50,802 nt of DNA. It comes from a bacterium (GTDB lineage Bacteria > SZUA-182 > SZUA-191 > JAJRXT01). This document shows positions 38,199 to 46,004 of this stretch, piece by piece. Under the pieces are notes generated by a model. That model did not search any database. It was not told the origin of the DNA and saw only the letters and a list, made by a program, of their open reading frames with translations. The translations under genes and the position numbers were made by a program. Each line of letters opens with the position of its first letter. The first letter of the stretch is position 1. Where the stretch lies: positions 1-50,802 of the forward strand of contig JAJRUS010000018.1 in the NCBI GenBank assembly GCA_024277675.1, written 5' to 3'.

Positions 38199-39422
38199 TT
38201 ATAAATAAACTATTTCCTGAGAATCATACAGGGACAAGAATACCAACAAATAGTCTCTTAAATGACGGGTGAGCAGGAAATTTTGCTTTACATGTTCCCG
38301 GCCGTTTTCACCTAATTTTTTAGCATATTCAGGACTGTTTAAAAGTTGCTTTATGCCGAAAGCTACCCCCTCTATCGAATGGCACAACAACCCGGAATAT
38401 TTATGGGTAATTTGCAGGGGGATGCCCCCCACGGCTGAAGCCACTACCGGACGTGCCTTCCATAAGGCCTCGCTGACTGTCAAACCGAAACCCTCTTTGA
38501 TAGATTTCTGGACTATGATGGTGGATGCCCGTTGCAGGGCATTTATCTCCAAGTCGCTGCCTGGCGGTATGGATAAAATATAAATATCGGAATGCCCATC
38601 CGCCGCCCGCCGCACCTCCTCCAGCACCTGAGCAGCCTCCGGGTCATCGGTGGCAGTTCCTCCGGCCAGTACGAGCTGGCAATCGTTATATTTCCTGACT
38701 TTCAGGAAAGCCTCGATTACTCCGACCGGATCTTTCAAATAATCAAAGCGGGAAATCTGGGTTATTATGGGTTTATCCCGGGTAATTCCATATTTCTCTA
38801 ATACTGACTCTATATACCCCTGGGGTAATTCCTTATTTTTATCACTCAGTGGATCAATAGATGGGGTTATAAGAAACTGCCTGACAGGAAGTTTTTGTGA
38901 AAAAGCGGGAGCTGAAAAAACACACGCATCATAGTCAAAAATGAATTTCTTTAAAAAATTCCATACCTGGGGTCTGGGGCGCGAAACGTCAATGTGACAG
39001 CGCCAAATCCATTTTTGCTCCGGTTCAAGCTTTTTTTTGTGTATCAAGGCAATCGGCTGGGGGTCATGGACAAAAACTATATCCCCGTAAGTATCTATTT
39101 CATCGATATTCTGCTGACTGGTTTCCATAAAAGCATCAAACATCTTTGGCGTAATCTTTTCCGATTGACCATGCAACGCATTGTGAAATTTTTTGGTAAC
39201 TTGAAAGAAAGTTTCGCCCCCCTTAATCAGGTCCCAGCGTGCATCCACCTCCAACTCTTTTAACAGCGGCAACATCCGATGAAGTATTTCAGCCACCCCG
39301 CCGCCTACGGCAGTAGAATTTATATTTTGAATAACCTTCCCCTCCAGCCTTTCTGCCAACAGCTTAAGCTCATCAATTACACTCTGGCCTACAATCAGGG
39401 CATACTCTTCCAGTTTAGACAT
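38199..39422 (-). CDS. treT: Trehalose synthase/phosphorylase-type GT4 glycosyltransferase (TreT-like)
   Basis: A 407-residue GT-B fold protein. The N-terminal half has INSTAVGGGVAEILHRMLPLLKELEVDARW, typical of TreT and clock-type trehalose synthases, and VFVHDPQPIALI; the C-terminal half has ITQISRFDYLKDPVGVIEAFL, SIKEGFGLTVSEALWKARPVVASAVGGIPLQI with the E-x7-E pattern. TreT makes trehalose from NDP-glucose and glucose in one reversible step. Its presence with OtsA and OtsB gives two routes to trehalose in one operon. A phosphorylase activity cannot be excluded from sequence. It overlaps the DUF5752 gene by eight bases. Confidence 0.85.
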   Translation of the reverse strand: MSKLEEYALIVGQSVIDELKLLAERLEGKVIQNINSTAVGGGVAEILHRMLPLLKELEVDARWDLIKGGETFFQVTKKFHNALHGQSEKITPKMFDAFMETSQQNIDEIDTYGDIVFVHDPQPIALIHKKKLEPEQKWIWRCHIDVSRPRPQVWNFLKKFIFDYDACVFSAPAFSQKLPVRQFLITPSIDPLSDKNKELPQGYIESVLEKYGITRDKPIITQISRFDYLKDPVGVIEAFLKVRKYNDCQLVLAGGTATDDPEAAQVLEEVRRAADGHSDIYILSIPPGSDLEINALQRASTIIVQKSIKEGFGLTVSEALWKARPVVASAVGGIPLQITHKYSGLLCHSIEGVAFGIKQLLNSPEYAKKLGENGREHVKQNFLLTRHLRDYLLVFLSLYDSQEIVYL

Positions 39423-40104
39423 GGTTAATCCCGAGTTTAGCGAGCCGTTGATTTATCAATTTCAAAATCTTGGCCCTTAAATCATTCATGGTATAAGTAT
39501 AAGGGTCCAGCCGACTGATTTTATCGGCCAACTTCTTTTCTCCCACCGAAGTCTCCAACCAATAGGAAAAATCATTTATGCCCTTTTCCAACCTCAGCCG
39601 AGCCTCAAAAATATGAAAATATATCGAATCTATAGTAACCAATTCCAGCGCCTGGGCAAATTCTCTCAAATCGGCGGCCACATACGGCGTCGGCATAAAA
39701 AAACTAATCGATTTTATAAAATAAAATTCCTCGCCCGGATTGGCAAATTTCTTCCTGGCCCGCGGATATTTTTTAAGATAGCCATCTATCACCTTAATCA
39801 TGGCCTGTCTCAAGTCTTTGATAGTACAAAATTGGATGATGTCGATGCTGGCCAACATTTCCCCCAAGGTGTCTTCTCCCAGAGCATGGGTAATCCAATG
39901 CGCAAAATCATTGGGCGGTTCAGGTGAAAGAAATTGATGTTGTTGTAAAAAGCGGTGGGTATGATGGTAGATACAGGCATCGGAAACCTTGCGCATAAAA
40001 TTCAGCAGTTCCACCAGGGTGGCAGCCCGCCGGCCAGTCAATTCCGACAGATGCAGTCGACTGTAAAATATAAATGATTCCAAACCCTTATTCAATTTGT
40101 CCAT
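39415..40104 (-). CDS. DUF5752-like protein of the trehalose operon
   Basis: A 229-residue soluble protein of unknown function that I associate with the DUF5752 family found in sugar and osmolyte operons. The sequence shows an internal duplication: NDFAHWITHALGEDTLGEMLASIDIIQFCTIKDLRQ near residues 65-100 matches NDFSYWLETSVGEKKLADKISRLDPYTYTMNDLRA near 175-210. Both halves carry the pattern DFxxW-x5-GExxL...TxxDLR. No catalytic motif is visible; it may be a regulatory or scaffold subunit. It overlaps its neighbours on both sides (8 bases with treT, 1 base with otsB), so it is made together with trehalose enzymes. Confidence 0.7.
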   Translation of the reverse strand: MDKLNKGLESFIFYSRLHLSELTGRRAATLVELLNFMRKVSDACIYHHTHRFLQQHQFLSPEPPNDFAHWITHALGEDTLGEMLASIDIIQFCTIKDLRQAMIKVIDGYLKKYPRARKKFANPGEEFYFIKSISFFMPTPYVAADLREFAQALELVTIDSIYFHIFEARLRLEKGINDFSYWLETSVGEKKLADKISRLDPYTYTMNDLRAKILKLINQRLAKLGINHV

Positions 40105-40892
40105 TATAATTCCATTAGTCTGGCGAGAAATTCCTTTACTTCCGCTACATCTTCAAGAAAATATCTGGCCTGTGACCCGCGAACACCGTCACCTACCAGA
40201 ATGGATATATCCGGGCTATCTTTCAATACGGAAAAAGCATCTTCATCGGTCTGGTCATCGCCTATATATATGGTAATAAGCCGATCTTTAGCACAAAAGT
40301 GATCTCTTAAAGCCAATACCGCCTGCCCCTTATTACAGTCAACCGGCGGTCTTACCTCCAATACTTTTTTGCCCCTGGTTATTTTAACCTGGTTCCGAAT
40401 AACATAAGGCTCACATATCCGGCTAAAAACCTCCTTCACTTCTTGGACCTGTTCCTGCGACACCAATCTGTAATGCAAGCTCAAGCTTAAATTCTTATCT
40501 TCTAAAATTATGCCTTCCAGACGGGCCAATCTTTCTTCCAGGTCCTGGTAGATGCGGTCTAAATATGATCGGGCCTGACTACTCCGGGGATTAAAATAGT
40601 GCATTTTGGGCCCTTGCATTTCCAGGCCATGATTTCCGGCATAATATATCCCGGGCACGCCTATTATAGCCTGAATCTCATCCAGCTTACGACCGCTGAT
40701 TACCCCCACACTGAAGCTGTCCCTGTCATTCAATGCCCGTAAAAGCTGCCGCATATCCTCAGCTAAAACAGCCTGTTCAGGAGTCGCAACCAGGGGAGTC
40801 AAAGTGCCGTCATAGTCCAGCAATAGTAAAATATGTCCAGCTATATTCAACCGCCTTAAGACATCAGCCCAATCTCTAAACAAATATTCCAT
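40104..40892 (-). CDS. otsB: Trehalose-6-phosphate phosphatase
   Basis: A 262-residue HAD-superfamily phosphatase that releases trehalose from trehalose 6-phosphate. Motif I is LLLDYDGTLTPLV (nucleophile Asp in DxDGT), motif II GVISGRKLDEI, then YYAGNHGLEMQGP, the cap domain, motif III lysine in NCNKGQAVLAL, and motif IV IYIGDDQTDEDAF. First gene of the minus-strand trehalose run after the membrane protein gene 16 bases upstream. Together with OtsA it completes the standard pathway, whose product protects against desiccation and osmotic stress. Confidence 0.96.
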   Translation of the reverse strand: MEYLFRDWADVLRRLNIAGHILLLLDYDGTLTPLVATPEQAVLAEDMRQLLRALNDRDSFSVGVISGRKLDEIQAIIGVPGIYYAGNHGLEMQGPKMHYFNPRSSQARSYLDRIYQDLEERLARLEGIILEDKNLSLSLHYRLVSQEQVQEVKEVFSRICEPYVIRNQVKITRGKKVLEVRPPVDCNKGQAVLALRDHFCAKDRLITIYIGDDQTDEDAFSVLKDSPDISILVGDGVRGSQARYFLEDVAEVKEFLARLMEL

Positions 40893-40908
40893 TATCTTCC
40901 AAGGTTAA

Positions 40909-41820
40909 TCATAAGAAACCAGCTTCCTGCCCTGGTTTGGCGCGCTGCCTGAAAGCAGCCCACCAGCCAGGGAAATCAAACCAGATAAAAGGAAACAGCA
41001 ATAAGCCCACCAACGATATCCAAATCTTCGCTCTTCCCAATTCCCGTCTTATCTGGATTGGATATAGTTTACCCTGCCTATACTTTCCATTTACTGAAAT
41101 CCAGTCATCAAGCTTAAATTTTTGATCGGTAACCACCTCAAAGCGGTTATCACCCTCTTCGATAATCAAGGGCTTAGTTGAAACCACCCGGCTGAAGTGA
41201 AGCGCTACCTCCTGATTCTCAAAACGTTCCGGATAATAGCGGAAAACTATATAGCCTACATTATGTTGCCAGAACTGTTTCCAGGTAACATACGGCAGCA
41301 ATAAGATTAAGCTCAACAACGGCACAGCCCAGCCAATTCGCTGTAGCCTGAAAGTAACCGGATTAATTCGAGGTTTATTCACATAAGATAATAGTAGCAC
41401 AAAAAAAGCAGCTACCATAAGGTAATAACCCCATCCCTTATAACTGAATAAATTAAGCTGATAGGTCTTATAGCTTAAGGGATAAAAGAGCAATTGCCCA
41501 AAACCGGCAAACTTGGTTTGGGTCATATCCAGCAATATATGAAAAATACCTCCGCCAAGAATCAGCCCCAGGCAGCGAAAAAAATCAGTACTGAACAAAG
41601 CGATAAAAGCAGCCAGCAGTAACAGCATAAACGGCGTATGAAGAGCCCCAAACTGGTAATATTGGGGTAATGGCAAATGGAATACATCATCCAGCAGAGC
41701 AGGCACTCGTGAGAATACATCCGGTAATATAGTCCCCAACAGCAACACCCTGATATCCTTGCGGGATATGGGGCGATACAGCAGGTAACCACCGCCTAAA
41801 TGAGTAATCCAGTCTGGCAT
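40909..41820 (-). CDS. DUF457/YdjM-like inner membrane protein (metal-dependent hydrolase family)
   Basis: A 303-residue protein that opens MPDWITHLGGGYLLY and ILPDVFSRVPALLDD, the conserved start of the LexA-regulated YdjM/DUF457 family annotated as membrane-bound metal-dependent hydrolases. Several spans follow (FMLLLLAAFIALFS; LGLILGGGIFHILLDMTQTK; YYLMVAAFFVLLLSY; VPLLSLILLLPYV). A soluble domain of about 80 residues then precedes a last span (WISLVGLLLFPFIWF). His and Asp residues near the membrane (HILLD) could bind metal. Function is not established. It lies between a cyclophilin and otsB on the same strand. Confidence 0.75.
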   Translation of the reverse strand: MPDWITHLGGGYLLYRPISRKDIRVLLLGTILPDVFSRVPALLDDVFHLPLPQYYQFGALHTPFMLLLLAAFIALFSTDFFRCLGLILGGGIFHILLDMTQTKFAGFGQLLFYPLSYKTYQLNLFSYKGWGYYLMVAAFFVLLLSYVNKPRINPVTFRLQRIGWAVPLLSLILLLPYVTWKQFWQHNVGYIVFRYYPERFENQEVALHFSRVVSTKPLIIEEGDNRFEVVTDQKFKLDDWISVNGKYRQGKLYPIQIRRELGRAKIWISLVGLLLFPFIWFDFPGWWAAFRQRAKPGQEAGFL

Positions 41821-41833
41821 AATCTTACAATGA

Positions 41834-42397
41834 TTATTTCTTAAGGGAACTATGTTTTTTAATCAAGTTGATTCTCTCTAGTTTATCCCCGGGGCGCAAC
41901 TCCGATAAAACATCTAAGCCTTCGGTAACCTGACCAATCACCGTATGTTTATTATCCAGTTGAGAAACGGTAGTCAGGCAGATATAAAGCTTATTCCCAT
42001 TAGTGTTTTTGACATAGTCCCAAACCAGGCCTACACTTCCCAGCACATGGTTCAAACCATTATTCCGCTCGTCGGCCGGTACTGGATTATCCACCTTTCC
42101 GGGTTCTGCCAATTGGATAGCAAACCCATCCGCATAGCGCTTAAAATGCAGCCGGTTATAATTTCCCTTTTTGGCCTGCTCCAGGAAAAAACTTACCACA
42201 TCAGGTGCATTTTTGGGGAAAAGCTCCACCAGCATTTGTCCCTTAGTGGTTTTCAGCAAAACTTCCGGATTGGCTGTAGGCGGCACATTCTTAGCCAGCC
42301 CCTGCGCCTCGGCCAAGCTACCGCCCACTCTAAAACAGGCTAATATCCCGGACAGCAACATCACATAAATATTTAAAAATACCCAACGCCGCATCAT
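41834..42397 (-). CDS. Exported cyclophilin-type peptidyl-prolyl isomerase
   Basis: A 187-residue protein with a hydrophobic N-terminus (VFLNIYVMLLSGILACFRVGGSLAEAQ) and a cyclophilin domain: VLLKTTKGQMLVELFPKNAPDVVSFF, YNRLHFKRYADGFAIQLAEPG, and LDNKHTVIGQVTEGLDVL. The family's FHRV-x-x-GFMIQGG is altered to HFKRYADGFAIQLAE, keeping the Arg and Gln but losing the Gly-Gly, so activity may be reduced. GILAC could be a lipobox, which would make it a lipoprotein. Periplasmic PPIases assist folding of exported proteins. It is divergent from exbD, with about 100 bases of shared upstream DNA. Confidence 0.85.
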   Translation of the reverse strand: MMRRWVFLNIYVMLLSGILACFRVGGSLAEAQGLAKNVPPTANPEVLLKTTKGQMLVELFPKNAPDVVSFFLEQAKKGNYNRLHFKRYADGFAIQLAEPGKVDNPVPADERNNGLNHVLGSVGLVWDYVKNTNGNKLYICLTTVSQLDNKHTVIGQVTEGLDVLSELRPGDKLERINLIKKHSSLKK

Positions 42398-42498
42398 TTT
42401 GCCTACTTGACAAGTTAATAATCATATATGCTATAATACTGAAAGTTAACTACTACAATAACAGAACTCCTTGACTTTTACAAGCCCGGATTAAACCA

Positions 42499-42903
42499 AT
42501 GCCACTTGAGACAAATCTACGCAAGAAGGTTCAGATTGATACTACGCCGCTGGTGGATGTGGTATTTATGTTGTTGATTTTCTTCATGGTAACCTCCACC
42601 TTTTTAGAATCATCAGGCATAAAACTGCTATTACCCTCAGCCAAAACATCGGCTCCACAAGCTGTTAAAGAGCTAACCATTATGGTTACCGCCGACAACC
42701 AACTCTATCTCAACGATCAGCCTGTTGAATGGGCAAAGCTGGAGGCTAAACTCAAATCGGCCCTGAAGCTCAGCCCTTCAAAAACCCTTATTATCAAAGC
42801 CGACCGCTCGACACTCCATGGCAAAGTGGTAACCATTATGGACACCGCCAGAATGTGTGGCGTCCAGAAACTGGTAGTCACTACCCAACTCCCGGCTAAC
42901 TAA
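42499..42903 (+). CDS. exbD: ExbD/TolR-family biopolymer transport protein
   Basis: A 134-residue protein with one N-terminal span containing the proton-channel Asp: IDTTPLVDVVFMLLIFFMVTSTF. A periplasmic domain follows (IMVTADNQLYLNDQPVEWAKLEAKL, IIKADRSTLHGKVVTIMDTARMCGVQKLVV), typical of ExbD/TolR. These proteins join ExbB/TolQ to energise outer-membrane processes. No exbB/tolQ or tonB is in the window, so the partner lies elsewhere or further away. mutL follows after about 110 bases. Confidence 0.92.
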   Translation: MPLETNLRKKVQIDTTPLVDVVFMLLIFFMVTSTFLESSGIKLLLPSAKTSAPQAVKELTIMVTADNQLYLNDQPVEWAKLEAKLKSALKLSPSKTLIIKADRSTLHGKVVTIMDTARMCGVQKLVVTTQLPAN

Positions 42904-43016
42904 TATTCCCATACCATTTCGCCAGGAGTTGGAAGTGGAACCGAAGAAAAAACAGGGTCAGCCCGTCAATGGGCTGTTCCCAAAAAACATATTGACATAA
43001 CTGTTGGCGGGGGTTT

Positions 43017-44825
43017 ATGGAAAATCGAATTTCAATTTTACCCGATGATTTAGTACATAAAATCGCTGCCGGCGAGGTGGTGGAACGCCCGCTTTCAGTA
43101 GTTAAGGAATTAGTGGAAAACTCGCTGGATGCAAAAGCCACTCAGATATCTATTTCCTTAAACCAGGGCGGCAAACGGTTTATCAGCGTCAGTGACAACG
43201 GCTGGGGCATGAATCAACAGGATGCCTTGCTGGCGCTGGAACGCCATGCTACCAGCAAGATAAAAAACAGTCGGGATTTATTTAATATAAGCAGCCTGGG
43301 CTTCAGGGGTGAAGCGCTGCCCAGCATTGCCGCCGTCAGTAAAATGACGCTGACCAGCAAAACTAAGCAGGCGCTGGCCGCTACCCGGATTATTATCGAA
43401 GGCGGCAGGATTAAACAGGTAACCGAAGTAGGCTCCCCGTCGGGTACTACCATCGAGGCCAAAAACCTGTTTTTCAACATCCCGGCCCGATATAAATTCC
43501 TGAAAACGACCGCCACCGAATTGGGTCACATTACGCATTATATTTCGCAAATCGCCCTGGCTCACCCCCAGGTTCAGCTTAACCTCCACCACCAGGAGAA
43601 GCCCCTGATAAGAGTCAGCAGCAACAATCTAAAAGAAAGAATGGCGGAACTCTACGGCATCGGTCTGGCTAAGCAATTAATAGCGGTAGAACACCAGAAT
43701 GACAAACTGCGCCTGAGCGGATATGTGTCGAGGCCCCAGCTAAGTCGCGCCGGCCGCGATTATCAATCCATCTTCATAAATAGCCGGCTGGTTAAGGATC
43801 GGCTCATCTATCGGGCCGTCTATGATGCTTATCAGCGTTTGTTGCCCCGCGGACGCCATCCGGTATGGGTATTGTTTTTAGAAATCCCCCCCGGATTAGT
43901 GGACGTAAATGTTCATCCGGCCAAAACGGAGGTGCGCTTTTCCCACCCTCAGGCAATCAGACAATTAGTGGTGGATGGAATAAGTCGTACTTTAGCCACT
44001 GTTTCGGCTACCACCAAATTCAGTATCAGTCCCTCTCCGCTGTCAAAACCTGCCCATGAGTCAGTAGCCACAAACGTCCATCAGCAGCAGATAAAAGAGG
44101 CCCTGGCTCATTATCTGGAGACTCGTATATCGGCTGAAGCGCCACCCTGCAAGCCTGCTCCGCAAAGCTCTGAAACAAAAATTCAAACAGAGCTGCTATC
44201 ACCAGTTGAACTAACTCCCGAAGCCGCCCCCGACAATGCCCGGTTCTTTGCTTCCCTGATTCCCATAGGTCAATTTAATCGAACCTTCATTCTATGTCAG
44301 AACCGGCAGGAATTGGTGATCATCGACCAACATGCCGCCCATGAAAAGGTAATCTATGAAAAGCTGGTGGATAATCTCCGCACCAGTTCGGTTCCCAGGC
44401 AACAACTACTCTTTCCCCACACGTTGGAACTATCTCACCGTGAGCTGAGCGTGATAGAGGAACATTTGGATGCAATCACTGCGGTGGGTTTTGAAGTTGC
44501 TGCTTTTGGAGGTAACACCTATATCCTGAGTGCGGCGCCGGCCTATCTTAATGCCGATACTGCCCCCCAGTCTATAATGGACATCATTGCCGGTCTGGTA
44601 CAGGAACGCAAGCTATCGGCAGTTGAGCTTAAGGCGGCGCTGCTGAACAAGATCGCCTGTCATGCAGCCATCAAAGCCCATCATGAGCTGCGCCCGGAGG
44701 AGATTACCGGCTTGCTTAAACAACTGGCCAGGCTCAACAACCCATTTAACTGCCCGCATGGCCGGCCTACTTTAGTCCGCTATCCCTTATCGGATATTAA
44801 TAAACAATTTCAGCGAACCAGCTGA
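43017..44825 (+). CDS. mutL: DNA mismatch repair protein MutL
   Basis: A 602-residue GHKL ATPase that links MutS recognition to excision. N-terminal ATPase motifs: IAAGEVVERPLSVVKELVENSLDA, SVSDNGWGM, LERHATSKI and SLGFRGEALPSIAAVS, then GTTIEAKNLFFNIPARYKFL and DVNVHPAKTEVRFS. A variable linker spans about 330-410. The C-terminal domain has IIDQHAAHEKVIYE, matching the nicking-endonuclease motif DQHAx2Ex4E, plus ACHAAIKAHHEL and CPHGRPT. It is therefore the endonuclease-type MutL used by bacteria without MutH. The start is ATG 43017 with GGCGGGGG upstream. Confidence 0.96.
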   Translation: MENRISILPDDLVHKIAAGEVVERPLSVVKELVENSLDAKATQISISLNQGGKRFISVSDNGWGMNQQDALLALERHATSKIKNSRDLFNISSLGFRGEALPSIAAVSKMTLTSKTKQALAATRIIIEGGRIKQVTEVGSPSGTTIEAKNLFFNIPARYKFLKTTATELGHITHYISQIALAHPQVQLNLHHQEKPLIRVSSNNLKERMAELYGIGLAKQLIAVEHQNDKLRLSGYVSRPQLSRAGRDYQSIFINSRLVKDRLIYRAVYDAYQRLLPRGRHPVWVLFLEIPPGLVDVNVHPAKTEVRFSHPQAIRQLVVDGISRTLATVSATTKFSISPSPLSKPAHESVATNVHQQQIKEALAHYLETRISAEAPPCKPAPQSSETKIQTELLSPVELTPEAAPDNARFFASLIPIGQFNRTFILCQNRQELVIIDQHAAHEKVIYEKLVDNLRTSSVPRQQLLFPHTLELSHRELSVIEEHLDAITAVGFEVAAFGGNTYILSAAPAYLNADTAPQSIMDIIAGLVQERKLSAVELKAALLNKIACHAAIKAHHELRPEEITGLLKQLARLNNPFNCPHGRPTLVRYPLSDINKQFQRTS

Positions 44826-44863
44826 CTTTAAAAAAATAGATGCGGCTAATCAGTTGTATTTAC

Positions 44864-44892
44864 TTGACAGACACTGATCCAGTCTATATATT
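44864..44892 (+). promoter_or_regulatory. Near-consensus sigma70 promoter in the mutL-DUF502 gap
   Basis: TTGACA (44864-44869), exactly 17 bases, TATATT (44887-44892), with a second -10-like TATAAA at 44894-44899. It is one of the best promoters in the window and points into a 260-base noncoding stretch ahead of the DUF502 gene. Confidence 0.65.
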
Positions 44893-44898
44893 CTATAA

Positions 44899-45069
44899 AA
44901 ATACAGTAGTGTCCGGTTAGGTATTTGCACAAGCTGCAAGACGCCCTTTGAAGGTTGGGATTTTCTATGTCATGGCTGATGTTTCGGCCTGTCCCCAGGC
45001 CGAAACCGGAAAGGGAAATCGTCCCTGCTGACATTTTCGGCTTGAGGACAAGCCGAAAAATCATTTTTT
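44899..45069 (+). ncRNA. Candidate structured small RNA
   Basis: About 170 bases starting after a strong promoter and ending in a terminator. No ORF is present. Three hairpins are visible: GTTTCGGCCTG-TCCC-CAGGCCGAAAC (perfect 11 bp, 44981-45006), AGGGA-AATCG-TCCCT, and TTTTCGGCTTG-AGGA-CAAGCCGAAAA (perfect 11 bp, 45034-45059). The last is followed by ATCATTTTTT as an intrinsic terminator. The two outer hairpins are diverged copies of one another, and their loops contain complementary TCC and GGA. The 5' end, AGTGTCCGGTTAG, recalls IS terminal repeats, so a mobile-element remnant is the alternative. Confidence 0.4.
45034..45069 (+). terminator. Intrinsic terminator ahead of the DUF502 gene
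   Basis: A perfect 11-bp stem TTTTCGGCTTG/CAAGCCGAAAA with an AGGA loop, then ATCATTTTTT. It would end the candidate small RNA or act as an attenuator of the DUF502 gene 90 bases downstream. Confidence 0.65.
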
Positions 45070-45158
45070 GAATACAGTCTTTGCTGATAAATTTAAGGCA
45101 GTTAACTAAACACGGAATTGAAGCTAATAACACCTTAATTATTCGGGTAGGGTAAATT

Positions 45159-45818
45159 ATGTGGGCTAAAATAAGACATAGATTGCGCAATATATTTATC
45201 GCCGGCTTACTGACTATTCTGCCCTTACTGGTAACTTATTTTATGCTGGCCTTCTTGTTTAAGAAGATGGACAGCCTCTCCCAGCCATTGGTGCAGAAAC
45301 TATTCGATTTTCTACCATTTGCGGGTTATAAGAGTGTATATATACCGGGCTTAGGGATTACACTTACTATCCTGATCGTTTTTTTAACCGGATTGATTGT
45401 CACCAATGTGATAGGCGGCAAACTTATGGCGCTGGGAGAGCGTCTACTGAATAAGATTCCCCTGGTAAACAGCGTTTACGGAGCTTCTAAACAATTTTTA
45501 CAGGCTATTTCCTTATCCGGGCAGGATTCTTTCAGCAAGGTGGTGATGGTGGAATATCCTCGAAAAGGCATCTATTCAATAGGTTTTATTACCTGCGCCA
45601 CTACCGGGGAACCTCAGCGGTTTACCAAGAAAGAACTGGTAAACACATTCATCCCTACCACTCCGAACCCCACTTCCGGCATGCTGATCATGGTGCCTAA
45701 AGATGATCTTATTCCCCTTTCCATGACCGTTGAAGAAGGCATAAAACTGGTGGTCTCCGGGGGCATGGTCACTCCGCTTAACAATAAGTTAAAAAATAGT
45801 TACCAGAAAAACACCTAA
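45159..45818 (+). CDS. DUF502 family membrane protein
   Basis: A 219-residue protein with two N-terminal spans (NIFIAGLLTILPLLVTYFMLAFLF and GLGITLTILIVFLTGLIVTNVIGG). The DUF502 signature follows: GERLLNKIPLVNSVYGASKQFLQAI, FSKVVMVEYPRKGIYSIGFIT and PTTPNPTSGMLIMVPKDDLIPLSMTVEEGIKLVVSGG. The function of the family is unknown; the C-terminal half is soluble. It stands alone, followed by a convergent beta-helix gene. Confidence 0.9.
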   Translation: MWAKIRHRLRNIFIAGLLTILPLLVTYFMLAFLFKKMDSLSQPLVQKLFDFLPFAGYKSVYIPGLGITLTILIVFLTGLIVTNVIGGKLMALGERLLNKIPLVNSVYGASKQFLQAISLSGQDSFSKVVMVEYPRKGIYSIGFITCATTGEPQRFTKKELVNTFIPTTPNPTSGMLIMVPKDDLIPLSMTVEEGIKLVVSGGMVTPLNNKLKNSYQKNT

Positions 45819-45972
45819 ACCAAGACAGACAACCGCCGCCGCCAGACCTTTTTACCTGTACCGGAAGTTAATATAATCGGACTTGTCGAATACAAGTTCT
45901 TTAAGCCATTGACTGCGTAGCAGCCAACAGGAGGCTTACGTCAGACACAACAATGGCGATTCGCATAAACAT

Positions 45973-46004
45973 CCGGCTGTTTGGCCGGTTTATTTCGTTT
46001 TTTT
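45973..46004 (+). terminator. Weak terminator after the DUF502 gene
   Basis: CCGGC-TGTTTG-GCCGG followed by TTTATTTCGTTTTTTT. It overlaps the 3' end of the convergent beta-helix gene. The short stem makes this modest. Confidence 0.4.

Noticed and set aside
45819-45989. Possible tRNA or other RNA gene between DUF502 and the beta-helix gene
   Set aside because: No T-loop consensus or cloverleaf pairing was found; only a short terminator-like hairpin.
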